64,000 nucleotides of DNA, taken from Pseudofabraea citricarpa (taxonomy: Eukaryota; Ascomycota; Leotiomycetes; Helotiales; Dermateaceae). Positions within the stretch are counted from its first letter, which is position 1; every line of letters begins with the position of its first letter. Location of the stretch: NCBI GenBank assembly GCA_029641185.1, contig JAPWGK010000016.1, positions 744,001 to 808,000 of the forward strand, given 5' to 3'. Below are positions 1 through 11,468 of this stretch, one piece after another. A program made the position numbers and the translations under genes. The notes beneath the pieces are model-generated. The model was not told the origin of the DNA and did not search any database. It saw only the letters and a list, made by a program, of their open reading frames with translations.

Positions 1-1378
1 CAGATCACTAATATCCATCCAGATCACATTTTGCTCGAGAATGATCGCCTATGCTAATGACAGCGAGTCGAATCCATTCTACATGGAACTGGTTCCCTAT
101 GCAACCAGCTCACCAGCGCTGCTTCATTCCATGATTGCACTTGCAGCTGGTCACTTGGCACGTGTCCAACCTCAACACGAAAAGGTCGCCACCAAGCATT
201 ACTCGATGGCGCTGCGTGAGTTGAATACGGCGCTCTCCAACCCGACTACTGCACGCTCTAATTCAACCCTTGGCTCATGCTTAATATTATGTGTTTATGA
301 GGCAAGAAATTCAACAACGGTTCTGCATTATCTTACTTGCTAACACGCATCAGATCTCACTGTCAGATAATTGTCGCTGGAAAGAGCATTTGCAGGGAGC
401 TCGAGATTTGATCAAGTACCGTGGAGGTCCTCAGTCATCCAACTTTCTCACCCGATTTTTTGCCTTGCTTGACGTCTCGGGTTCATTATTTGCAGGTCGC
501 AGTCCCTTGCTTGAAGGAAATTACTGGATCGAAGATTCACCATCTAACAATCCAAATGGTGCCAAGCTCAAGAGTACTGGATCAAGCTGGCCATCATATG
601 ACGCGGACGGGGTGATGGTAGAACATTTCCATACCTTAATGACGTTCATGGCAAGACTGTCTGGCCTATCCGCGGATTCCATGACCGATGCTGGTCGAGA
701 GCATCCAGAGCTAATCCAGGAGAAGGCCAACCAAATTCATACGGATCTTATGGCATGGTGGTTGCAAGTCCCGGCCGAACTGCGAGATCAACCTATAGAC
801 TGGCGAAATCAAGACCGCAAACTGTCGAGCGCTGAAAAGCTCGAGGCCGAATCATTTGACAGCACTAAAGCATGTGTGTGCTCCTGTGTTATTTACTTGA
901 ACCATATTGTCGATCCACTTTGCAAAGGCCCACAGAATGATCGCGTTGCTCTTGCTATCAAGACGATATTTGACATTGCCAAAGAGATGCCGGAAGGTGT
1001 TGGACTGGAGATGGGTCTTCATTGGGGCTTGTTCTCAGCTGGTGCTGCTCTATTCAACGATCTCGAAAATGAGGACTTGGTTCGCAGAAAACTCAGTTCA
1101 AAGAGTAGTATTAGTCTCTACGTATGTCACATATTCTTTCTTGGTCTTCTTTCTAACCCAAAATAGTATGCGGATCGAGCACTCGAACTCCTAGAAGTTG
1201 TTTGGGAGAAGCAACACAAATACGACACAAGGTTTGACTGGAGAATGGTTCAAAAAGAATTGGGTAGCAATGTGTAAGTCTCATGGTCCCAGATTTTTCC
1301 TTGGTCGCGTGTAACGCCATGACCAACACAAAATCCAATGCTAATCGACATATATTTTACAGGTTCATACTATGCTGA
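1..1378 (+). CDS. Fungal-specific transcription factor, Fungal_trans_2 domain (5' part outside window)
   Basis: The visible part is the middle and C-terminal regulatory domain of a zinc-cluster type regulator; the DNA-binding end lies upstream of the window. Coding exons as I read them are about 23-301, 354-1121, 1167-1273 and 1363-1378. A plausible splice acceptor sits at 21-22, so the first visible exon probably starts at 23; the ATG at 41 is internal. The N-terminal stretch SNPFYMELVPYA followed by SPALLHSMIALAAGHLA is the typical opening of Fungal_trans_2 (PF11951) proteins. The first intron (302-353) begins with GC rather than GT (GAG|GCAAGA), has a TGCTAAC branch-like site and ends CAG; it is needed to keep frame. 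The other two introns are GT-AG (1122-1166, 1274-1362). The last exon adds only a few residues before TGA at 1376-1378. The target genes cannot be read from the sequence. Confidence 0.8.
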
Positions 1379-4300
1379 GAACACCATATCTGCCACTGAT
1401 ATCTGTAGCAGACAGATTCTGCGAAAATTCTCTCCGACCCTCATATACGAGGTTGCCAGGCCAGACTCCGAGCTTGAAACTTTAAAGTCAACACATTACG
1501 CAGAAGAGTCTGGAAATGGCGTGCCGCAGCATCAATGCACACCCTCAGATTCCCACTGTGAGGCTCTGATTGGCGCCATGGCTAAGAAATGCCGAACGCT
1601 AGCTAGCCCCACGCCCCCTTCAAAATATGGAGCCGTGAGTGCACAGACGCTGTCACATTGGGTTAGGGGCCGGAGTTCTCCTTGAGGCGACCTTCGGACA
1701 GTCCTCAGTTTTAGCTGTCCAGGACAGTTGAGACTGAATTGCATGCGCTATACTAGCTTGAAGAGGCACGAATCTATCGGTGTTTAGTTGATCTTCATCA
1801 AAGCAGATCAGACCATATCTGGGATATCAACTTGTCATCAGAGGTTGGCTGTTGAGGACTAAACGTTCCAAGAAGAGTTACCAAGAGACGTGGCTTGGAC
1901 TTGCGTATTTAGAGCGATCCGAGCTATTGGGTTGCGGCACAACCAAACTTCTTTCGGTGCTCGTAAGCCATTTTTAATCACGATACGCTTCCCATTGAAA
2001 AGAGGACTTCCAACTAACCGCATTCATCAAGTATTGCTCAAGGCATTCCACACTTCAACCTCAACCTGCTAAGCCGGGCCCTTCCCGCGCATCTTGATAA
2101 CGGCGGGCCGGCAGATCAGGGCTGGTATGAAGGATCTTCAGTTCTCGGATAGAAGGTTTTGAACCATAGCGCATTCCAGCTGCACAACTCAGTTCACGGA
2201 CTGAAACATGTTCAAAGCATTAAAGCTTGTTGCAAGCTTCAAAGTTACTACTGTAGAAGTCAGAGCTTTGTCCTTGAGTATCATACCTCGGGAGATTGTT
2301 CAAATAAACTCTGGTCAACATATTTTGCATACATATTGAAAATACGAAGCATACTTGGAAAGGCCAGCCAAGACCAGACATGATTGATGATTGAAATGCG
2401 GTGTTCTCAAGGGGTTGGGACAATAGGTATTTCTAGATTGAGGCATTCTTTCAACCTTGTCGAGAGGCTTGTGTTTTCATGATAGTATTGTAGTTTTGAA
2501 CCAATACATGATATATCACCATCTTAAAGTGCTAAAGCATTTGATGAACCATTTAACCTATCTGTATTTGAGGAGGCATCTTATTCATCAATCCCATTAA
2601 GAGCTGTCTTTGTCTTACAGGGCCAATACCATAGCCGCTTTACCCGCTGACCCCTGACATCCAACATGACTATGGGATACTTCAACAGTGTTCAACACTC
2701 TCGCCACTAAGCTTTTTTAGCAGTAAATAAGAGTTTCCACAATTTCAGTCGCGTTATAATCTTATGTTGTCAACCTGGTTCCGGTTGTCACTCCCTAATT
2801 CACTCGGTCCGTCACGCAACGAAACTTCTTGTTCAGACAGAGTCTCAGCAAGATTTACTTCTCCTCTCGCTGCTAATCTTCCAACACCCACAGCCGAGTT
2901 TGGTATTAGCAGAAGGAATTTCCGAGGTTTGGGTGTTCAGTTATACCACGCTGCAGATCCTACAGTCAAGACGGTTCCCCGTTGCCAGCCAGCGCTTCAT
3001 TTTGCAATGAATGCACCAGGAAGCCCAAATCAATTTCCACTCACCCATCACGCAATGAACAGAACATGGAGTATAAAGCCTAGGAGCTGGTGCTGGACAT
3101 GGACAATACTGCTAGCAACCAACAAGAACAGAAAAATGAGTTCATGATTGCCGAGGCTTCTTTCGCTCAAGTCTTATGTGCCACGATGGCCCTGCTTCGT
3201 CTTGCCACTCATCTTCGCTATCGACACCAAATCTCCCGTCTGTGATGACCTGCACTTTCCGAGGTTAGACTACTACTTCTGTTGTCAGTTTGATTCCGGT
3301 TGTCACCTTTTTCTTCTTGGGGTCCGTCGCGCAACGAAACGCTGGAATTTGCACCGTGGCTCGTCTGCGGCTGTGTTGATTCTGTCATGGGGCTATACTG
3401 CATTTCTGCGCTCCGTCATGCAACGAAGACAACTACCACTTCTGTTGTCAGTCTGAATTCTGTTGTCAGTTTGATTCCGGTTGTCACCTTTTTCTTCTTG
3501 GGGTCCGTCACGCAACGAAACGCTGGAATTTGCACTGTGGCTCGTCTGCGGCTGTGCTGATTCTGCAATTTGGCTGTACTGCGTTTCTGAGCTCCGTCAT
3601 GCAACGAAGATAGGTTGGCACGTGTGAAAGCTTTGAGCGGAGCGAAGTGTTGATCGTTTGTGGTCCGTCATGCAACGATATATAGGTATATATATACCTG
3701 TTTGAGGGACTGTTTCCCTCTCTTTGGAAATCTGTTTCTCCGTAGTCCGTCATGCAACGAAACATATGGGACTGTCTCTTAGAAACCCAGTTATTCACAG
3801 TCTGTTATACAACATAATCTTTTTGGTCACAGGATAGTAGCTGGAGTACTTTCGGAATGTTGATTTGGTTTGTGTAACAAATGATGTAATCTCCTACCAC
3901 AACCATTTGAGCATGATCACTTCGAGATTTGCCGATCTGCTATAGAGTGGATTATATTTCTGAAGAACATATGAAATGATTTTAGTAACCCGTGTGCATT
4001 CATAACAAGACCTTCATTCTTATTTACGATGTCTACAATATATTGAGGCTAGATGGTGTCATAAGGAGATAAAGCTTTCGACATAAAGGAACCACCAGAG
4101 AACTCACGTGCTACAGGGTCCACTGTTGAACAGAACCAGACAGATAGCATAAACAACAGACACCATCAAATTCAAGACACCTTTCCCCTCTGTGATAGCC
4201 TAGAATTATGAAGCCAGAAGTGGATTGCGGCAAGCCAGACATCAAGATTGAATTGGCTCGCTTAGAGATGGGGTTATATTGGTACCTTACTGGTTCGCAA

Positions 4301-5116
4301 GTAACTAACTAGTACATGCACATGTAAACAAGCCAAGCTGACATCCAAGATCTTGACGTGATCTCAACAAATTACTTGCTCTAGAAGCATTCATACAGGT
4401 GCGGGGGTCTCCACAGTAACCTCTATCACGAGTAAGGGTCCCACATTAGCCTTTCAGCCACAACCGCGACAACCTCACTAGCAAGTAACCAAGTTCCTCA
4501 CCGACTCTTTGTGCGAAGTGATATATTATACTTCGGTGTCTATTTGATCGGCCAAGTAAACCCTCCTGGAACCTTCTTCTCTGCTCCAGAGCTCTGAATC
4601 GTGCATGTATCGAGATCAACTCCAGTTATTTAAGGCTCTGCTGTGCATTGGGATGATTACAATGCATCCGGATGCACTGCAACCAGCTACGAAGCTCATA
4701 CAGGCTAAGGATGCCGGTCAGGCACGCCCCTTTTCCACATCGCTCTAGAGCTGGCCTCTGAGCCAATTGGGTACGTGGCAAATGCCATGGGCAGAAAGCT
4801 TAGCCTTTGAGTGGCTCTTATCAATGACCTTGTGGCTCTTATTCTGCCCAGTTAAGGAACTTGAACGGAAGCTGTTGCTATGGTGTGCTTCATGCATGAT
4901 ACCTCTCGTGCAGATCTCGTGCCTCGGCTCTGCGTCAAAACAAGTAGACTGGGTGGTGGTTTAAGTAGTGTACATCGGCACCTCTCCTCCGCAGGAATCC
5001 ATTTACTGATTCCACCTGCCTTACCCAGCCTTCAAATAAAGAAAACCACTCCAAGCCCAGTTCATAGATTGACTACTCGGAATCTTAATCTACCTAGTTT
5101 TGCTTGAATCTTCTCA
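1379..5116. other. Gene-free spacer, 3.7 kb
   Basis: I find no reading frame with protein-like composition. The open frames here are short and shift across repeats. The only clear structure is the repeat array at about 2.76-3.82 kb, listed separately. The last few hundred bases are presumably the promoter of the methyltransferase gene. Confidence 0.6.
2764..3820 (+). repeat. Tandem repeat array with CCGTCATGCAACGA core
   Basis: The motif CCGTC(A/G)(T/C)GCAACGA recurs at about 2809, 3324, 3413, 3505, 3594, 3665 and 3747, and a decayed copy (CTGTTATACAACA) lies near 3802. From 3324 onward the spacing is roughly 70-90 bp. Within the array a 181-bp unit is duplicated in tandem: the segment starting CTGTTGTCAGTTTGATTCCGG at 3279 recurs from 3460 with few differences, through the Cys- and Leu-rich frames that make spurious open reading frames on both strands. 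A diverged lead copy (TTGTCAACCTGGTTCCGG) lies at about 2767. No terminal inverted repeats or transposase are seen. Confidence 0.85.
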
Positions 5117-5875
5117 ATGGCTACCACGACCTCCCTAATAACCACTGCTCGATTGGCAACCAGTCCCCCCAAAGCAACAGAGCTGCCAGAGCCCATTGTC
5201 CCCACGAGAGATTACTATGATGAGCTTGCCAAGTCATACGAGAGTGCCTTCTCGCACGACCCAGGTCTCCACGCATTCATCCAGCACGCGCTGAAGCAGA
5301 TCCCCCCGCAGTCCCGAGTGCTAGACGTCGGGTGCGGGACCGGGAAACCCGTGTCGTCGACCATGGCGGCAAACGGGCACGACGTCCAAGGCATAGATCT
5401 GTCGCCGGCCATGATAGAGATCTGTCGCAAGCAAGTGCCCACGGCAAGCTTCACGGCGGCCAACATGCTCGAGTACGTGCCGCCGGCCGACAAGACCGGG
5501 GCCAGCATCGTCTTTGCCATCTTCTCGCTGTTCTGCCTCTCGCGAACCGAGCTCGCTACCATGCTCGACAAGATGGCTGCGTGGTTGCTCCCGGGAGGCC
5601 TCCTCTGCATCGGGACCATCTGCACCGAGGACCTGCGTGCCACGAGCGACATGTTCGATGCCGATGGCCGCTGCGCCAGTGGTGTCGAGATGACCTTCAT
5701 GGGGGCCCGCACCCTCATGACGGCCTTCACCCGCGAGGGCTGGGGATTCATGATCGAGCAGGCGGGCTTCGACATCTTCTACACGGCCACCGACCTGTTC
5801 GTGCCCAAGCGAGCTGCCGATGTCGCTTCGGATGATGAGATGCATTATTTCATCATGGCCAGGAAGAAGTTGTAG
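5117..5875 (+). CDS. Class I SAM-dependent methyltransferase
   Basis: Single-exon 252-residue protein that should transfer a methyl group from S-adenosylmethionine to an unknown small molecule. Motif I is textbook: VLDVGCGTGKPVSS at about residues 69-82, followed by the acidic end of strand 2 (GIDLSPAMIE). Near residues 118-135 a SIVFAIFSLFCL segment occupies the position of motif II, and LLPGGLLCIGTI matches the post-motif III loop. The length fits a stand-alone UbiE/Methyltransf_25-type enzyme with no extra domain and no signal peptide, so it is probably cytosolic. The ATG at 5117 follows a pyrimidine-rich leader with TTCTCA just before it. The coding region is visibly more GC-rich than its flanks, which also creates long meaningless frames on the opposite strand. 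There is no neighbouring biosynthetic gene to suggest the substrate. Confidence 0.88.
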   Translation: MATTTSLITTARLATSPPKATELPEPIVPTRDYYDELAKSYESAFSHDPGLHAFIQHALKQIPPQSRVLDVGCGTGKPVSSTMAANGHDVQGIDLSPAMIEICRKQVPTASFTAANMLEYVPPADKTGASIVFAIFSLFCLSRTELATMLDKMAAWLLPGGLLCIGTICTEDLRATSDMFDADGRCASGVEMTFMGARTLMTAFTREGWGFMIEQAGFDIFYTATDLFVPKRAADVASDDEMHYFIMARKKL

Positions 5876-6760
5876 GGTTTGTATCATTAGAACGAGTCGG
5901 CGAAATGGCCCTCGGGGTCCGCTCCGTATTATCATAGGCAAAAAGGAAACAAGAACTTTAGGGACTTGTAGATTTGCTAGTCATCAAGAATCATATAGAA
6001 CTTATCAACTGGTTGGGTATTCGATTGAGGTTAATACCTGCCACTAAGCTTTAAACAGTTTGTAGACTCGCTGTATAGCTCCGCTATTTGTGTTATATAC
6101 AAATACAATGTAGCAGCTAAGAAGATAAGACGTAATCTTCTAATGGCATACCGACCATCGAAAAAGAGAAGAAGGAGAATTCCACAATAGAATATGGTCG
6201 TGTAACCTACCTATTGCAGGCATAACTCTGTGAGTGAAGGGTAATTAGCAACTGAATAATATATTAAACTTATAGATTGAGAGTTTGGTGGCTTGTTTAT
6301 CACCCCGGTCCTCATAGGGCTTCAGGTACCGAGTGTATGGTGTTGAATTACTTCATGATTCATTGAAAGTTCAATTAAATTGCTTTGAATATTGGCTACC
6401 TGTTTTGTGGCAAAGCTGCACTTGGCTGAACATCCCATATTACCTTGAAGTCTTGCTATATTTAGAAGAACAGAATATTGCGAAAGGAATTGACATAGAG
6501 CGGAGAGGAGCAAGATGGAGAATTGTCGGAGATCTAACACCGGGTATCATTTGAACCATGAATTTCACACAAGCAATTCCCTTTAAGACAACCTCGGAGA
6601 ATAGTTGTTGTCTGGTAGTTTCAAATCATTTATTTCGAGGCCAACCCTTTTAACAACCTCCGTCGTAATTCTTTTGAAAGACCCCGCCATTTTCGCCTAT
6701 CTAGAACAGCTTTTTTCCCTCGTTACGCCTGGTATCGTACTGGTATCGAAGTTCCTAAAC
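5876..6760. other. Intergenic region between convergent genes
   Basis: AT-rich 3' flanks of the methyltransferase and DUF1993 genes, which point at each other. Short frames here (for example near 6333-6554) have no recognisable composition. I see no repeat or RNA gene. Confidence 0.5.
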
Positions 6761-7362
6761 TCAATCCCTCTTTCCCTCGAGATAATCCCTCTTTCCGACC
6801 GGCACGCCTTCCTTTCGCAACAGAGCATAGGCCATGTTGAAATGGAAGTAGAAGTTAGGAATTGCGAAGCCGAGCACTGTAGGTTTTCGTTTCGTCAGCG
6901 AAGCTTCAATCTGGTGGGGCGTGCATGGCGGGGTAAATCAAGGAGGGAGGGGTAGAAAGAAAGAAAAAAAGTCATACCATAAACAGTCCCAGTGAACTTT
7001 CTCTCGCCGCTCCCGGTCTTCATCACGATCTCCTGGTCTTCCATGCCGTCCATGCTGGTAGGCGCGAGCGTCTCCAAGACGTCGATGGTCTTCTGGATCC
7101 GCTCGTGCAGCTGTGCCATGGTCGTCTCGTTGTCTTCCATGGCGACGGGTTCAGCCTTACCAACTCGCACAGCACATCCCTTCGCCGTGTCGCTTACGCG
7201 CTGGATCTGATATGCCAGATTGCCCATATCGGCGACCAGGCGGGCTTCGACGAGGGTGCCATCGTCGGAAACATGGCTGGATCCCTTCTCGAGGAGGTAG
7301 GCCAGCGTCTTCAGGTGCTTGGTGAAGACCGGGATGGTGATTTCGTAGAGCGAGAGAGGCAT
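6761..7362 (-). CDS. DUF1993 family protein
   Basis: Two-exon gene encoding 166 residues. Exon 1 is 7362-6978 and exon 2 is 6876-6761, with a 101-bp GT-AG intron (6977-6877). The start MPLSLYEITIPVF followed by LKTLAYLLEKG, and the end IPNFYFHFNMAYALLR then GVPVGKRDYL, are the two hallmark regions of DUF1993 (PF09351), a small all-helical family of unknown biochemical role related in shape to DinB-like four-helix bundles. The protein is full length for the family and has no signal peptide. The 3' end carries a short duplication: the 12 bases coding GKRD occur twice around TATCTCGAG, so the protein ends GKRDYLEGKRD, a few residues longer than the usual GKRDYL ending. The second exon is invisible in single-frame searches, which run through into the intron instead. 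Confidence 0.88.
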
Positions 7363-8398
7363 GGTGGTGGACTCGATGGGATTGGGTTGGATTGAGTTGA
7401 GGGGTGCGATGTCGTGATTTACTGGGTTGGTGGTGTGAAAGAGACGCTTCTTCCCGTTCTCAGATTGGGTTTTTAAAGAGCACCGAGGTGCACTTTTGGT
7501 AGAGACAGCTTGCGGGGTCAGGTCAGGGGCTTACATTTGTCAGCCGGCTTGATTTGTAACATCTCAACACCCTGACCGCCTTTTGACCTAAACTGCATGA
7601 ATTCATCCTGATGTTGAGTGGATGGGCCGAGTTCTGACAAATTCAATGGCCAATTACTCGAGTATGGTAGGCGTGTCAAGATGGTAGGCTAAGGGAAACA
7701 ATTGCACCGATTCTTATGCAGCAATCAAGAGACACTGGATGCTTCAGAACTGTAGGATCTTCTCCTTCATCGTGAGAAGCTAGCTCGATTATATGCTGAG
7801 GTGGTTGATAACTCACTAGTGGGTTTGGAGAAAGCTCATAGATATGCTTTCTTTCTATCTCAACAAAGTGGATCTGAATAACTATAGCATCATTTTTCAC
7901 GACACAGAATAGGCACTCAGAATCATCATCTGACGCACTCAGTCCAATGTATACTTTTACGTTATATTGTATCACTGCAGCTTACAAACCTCAACCAGGT
8001 GGGGCTCGCAGAAGTAGTACGGAAGTACTTGACATGAATAAACGAGAGTCGCACTGTTTGCTGTTCCGCACCTGTCGCTTGACTTTTTGTATGATTTGAA
8101 ATCGAGTATCAAGGCTGTGCTCAAATTAGCCGAGCATCGACTGGCTAGAGAAATTCATGATTCTACAAGACGTACAATCTATCCCCATCTCTTTGAAAGA
8201 GTGTATATCTTGTTCTTTGTTCTCGACATCTCGTTGCTGGCCCTAATCCGGCTTGCTCGCTAAAGAACAAAGATGGTCAACGGAAAATAATAGACAAAGG
8301 TAAGAATATGTAGTATAGAAAAGTTTTTGCATCCTATAGATATGCACAATGGTGTTTTCTTATGTACAGTAAATAGCCTCTGCGTAAGAATTTAGAAG
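7363..8398. other. Intergenic region between divergent genes
   Basis: Contains the upstream regions of the DUF1993 gene (leftward) and the predicted metalloprotease gene (rightward). A 99-codon minus-strand frame at 7676-7975 has no recognisable features. No repeat or structural RNA was recognised. Confidence 0.5.
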
Positions 8399-10946
8399 AT
8401 GTCATCTCCCAGCCAGTCGCCTGAGCCAGAACGTTCGGATTTCGCAAAGAAATACGGCTTGATGAGAGACAATGAGCGCCAGAAAATCAAAACCCACGAG
8501 CATCGCAGCGGGCTGACGCCATTACCGAAGAGGAAGCCCAAGAATCCCATAGACAAAGCAAAACGCGAAATACTGAACTATCAGAGAGAGGTCCTAAGTG
8601 GTTTTACCTCAATGGACCTACAGGGCCTCGATTGTCTCACAACTCGCGATATCAAAGCTGAGTCCCTGAGCGGTATCCATGCGATCTGCAGCCGCGATAG
8701 ATGGGAAACCGATGCCTCGCGCCATCCGAAGAGACCACTGTATAGGCTAGATGATGGCTCACGATGGATAGCCAGCAATCCGCGAGTTTGGCCCAAGTTG
8801 GAACCGGCTCTGAAACTGCTAACTCGGCTTGTAGATATGGTGCATGAGCACCCTTGGGTACGCAACCTCTCCCACTGCAGACATGCTTAAGCTAACTGGG
8901 CGATAGTTCGAGACGTTGATGGAAGGAGATGTCAAAAAGGTGCCGTCGTCGAGATACCCGGATTTGGATGAGGTTCAAGACGAACTTATCAAGAACAGGA
9001 TACGCAGCAGATTCTACCATTACATCACAGCCAAGGCACGCGATCCAGAAGCAACGCCCGAGTCGCGGCGCGCCGCTATCAAGAATCGGAAAGAGAGCGT
9101 GCTGGCGCAATTTCTGACAGGTGGCATGGATGTCAGGTTTGGGTTTTTCCATTGCACCAAACACCCTGTCGCTGGCATTGAACAGTCCTACTGCGATGCC
9201 GTGTTCGTTCCCTCGGTAGCAAAAAAGGAACCCATGATCTTCCTTGCCTATCAGCTCATGATTCCGCTTCTTAGAGACGATCTGAGTAATTCCGAGAGGC
9301 TGTTTGAGCAGTTCCATATTGCATGTGTCTTGTTCCATGAAATGATGGTCGGTTCCGTCATAGGACCTGGTGGATATAGCTAACTGTCAACAGCATGCGT
9401 GTTTCTCCCTGCGATACAATACCAAAAAGGTACTGAGAACCCCTAAGCGTGAGGTAGAATACTACTACGAAGACGAGCCAGTCCGCGAACTCGGATGGAG
9501 TGGGGAGAATGCTGTAAGTTTCCTTTTATTTATTTTTATTTTTTAGCATTGCCAGACTTTCTTTTGTCAATCTGTTCCTGAGCTCCTGGCTCTCTTTTGT
9601 CAAGTACTGAATAAAAACCCGTCAAGATATTTGGGGGTATCAATGAATGTGTCCAACACAGGCATATTAACGAACCAGAGAACAACAACCTGCATGTGTG
9701 CAACTTCCGCAACAACTGGCCGACGCCCGAGGAAAAATACCAGCCGCACCTGGAGAACCCCGGGACAGAACCCATCATGCTCAAGCTTCCCGTAAACCTG
9801 ACGTACGTCGAGAACATGTTCTCCAGCGACTACTGGGAAGATTTCCTGCGGAGGTACGGGATGAAGATGATTGCATTGCCCAACACTCCCACGGCGGCAT
9901 CTTACAAGACCGACTATGACGATGATCCTGATGAATGGAAATTCATCCAGGAGGATTACAGACCGCTCCGAGGCGACTACGCGTGGAGGTTGAGACTGCT
10001 GCACCCAGAATATGAGGAACAACAAGCGTACGCCAAAAGACTCGACGCCCTATTGCAGCTGGCTCCAAACGAGAGGGTTGCGAACGCAGAGCGCAGCAAA
10101 GCCGACCTGCTAGGCAAGTACCAAGTGATGACCCGATACCGCGAGCTTATACAAGCTGGACATATAACATACTGGGAAAACCTGCAAGAAGAGCGATCGG
10201 AGGAAAATGTTCAAAGAGTTATAGACGTACTCGACGAATCGGCTGAAGTTTACTCGGCATCCCTGGCCATAATATGCCGGATGAAGCGGGTAGACCGAAA
10301 TCTGTTTGACAGCAGGCTGGCTGCTGATAGGAAAGAGGTAGTCGAGTTTCTGATCTGGCTTAAAGGGCTCAAGGATGACTCCGACGAGAAGGTGCAGAAG
10401 AAATACAGGTTAGTATATAAGCGCGTCGCGAAAATCCGCAGCCGTTTCAACGCCTTGGATTCGCAGAATCCGCCTGCTTCACTGGACTCGGAAATTGCGC
10501 GATACACGCCCGATTACGCAGAGCAGGAAGCCATGGTTCGGGATGCTGAGAATGCTCTCGCAGCTGCGACTGTCGATGTCACAGTACCCCTGGCCATATG
10601 CGAAGGTCTATGCCTGTCGCGGCTGGGCAGGATAGACCTGATAGTGCGTGCTCTTCTGGTAGTTGGCAGTGTGGAGAGTGTAGAGTTACCAACGCGGATG
10701 GCTCGCCTGGAGAGAGCTTTGAAGATCATTACGAGCAGGTTGGAGAAACCCGATATCTCAGTCGAGAATGCCAATATGATGACGGCGCTCCATCAAAAAG
10801 CCAAGAATTTATATAACTACCTCAAGACTATATCTCAAGAGCTAGGAGAACAGGTTGAAGAGCAGAATACAGAGGAGCCCGATGATTGCGGCAAAAGAAA
10901 GAAGAAAAGGAAAAGAAATGACTCACAGTCGGATGTCGACAAATAA
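8399..10946 (+). CDS. Predicted zincin-type metalloprotease, fungal hypothetical family
   Basis: Four-exon gene coding 779 residues: exons 8399-8857, 8907-9347, 9394-9513 and 9627-10946; introns of 49, 46 and 113 bp are GT-AG and all in phase 0. Splicing exon 2 to exon 3 creates LFHEMM|HACF, an HExxH zinc-binding motif at about residues 297-301. Some 30-37 residues later comes ELGWSGENA joined by the third intron to IFGG; E332 or E338 could be the third zinc ligand. Similar AELGWxxEN-FGG blocks are familiar to me from uncharacterised fungal proteins with an HExxH motif. Exon 4 adds a long charged helical region, and the C-terminus ends in a Lys/Arg-rich tail (KRKKKRKR) that could be a nuclear localisation signal. 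There is no signal peptide. Catalytic activity is inferred from the motif only; the substrate is unknown. Confidence 0.8.
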
Positions 10947-11468
10947 GAAAGAGGCAGGAAGAAGTACAAACGCCCAGGCCTGTTTTCTGGGCTTAAACAA
11001 ATCAAGGAGTTCGAATGGCGAAGCTGATTCCAGTAGATGTTCCGAATAAAATAGATTTCCTGAAGTGAAACTACCATAATAATCGACCAACCTATTATGG
11101 TAAACGTCAAATTAGAAATATGGCAATATAACGAGAATGCCAATGATAATAAACGAATGGTACGAAGCGCCCAGAAGAAACATCAGGGACGTATGGGCTG
11201 ATTCGTTTCAATTGATATGTACCAACAGAACGGGTTCTAACAGACGTGTTCTCTAGGGGGGAAGGAACCTTCTTCTCAATCTCCAGTCACTGTAGAAGCC
11301 ATGTATATACATTATAATTAATAGCTCTATTGAAATTCCCCACATCAAATCGTGCATCTATATTTGAGTCTCAGTAAGCACCTACCTAGCCGATTCAACA
11401 GCGAGGTATATATATATATATATATATTTCCGCAAGTCGGCAGCTTCCCTGCCGCACACCTAGAGCAG
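10947..11468. other. Intergenic region between convergent genes with (TA)n tract
   Basis: Joint 3' flank of the metalloprotease and LtrA-like genes. A TA dinucleotide run lies at about 11406-11428. Nothing else recognisable. Confidence 0.6.
11406..11428. repeat. (TA)n microsatellite
   Basis: About eleven TA units immediately downstream of the LtrA-like gene stop. Confidence 0.9.

Noticed and set aside
2764..3560. Frames at 2764-3147, 3148-3456 and 3300-3560
   Set aside because: They lie in the repeat array and use repeated segments in different frames.
5215..5941. Two long minus-strand frames and one plus-strand alternative frame over the methyltransferase
   Set aside because: They are shadows of a GC-rich coding region; only the 5117 frame carries SAM-binding motifs.
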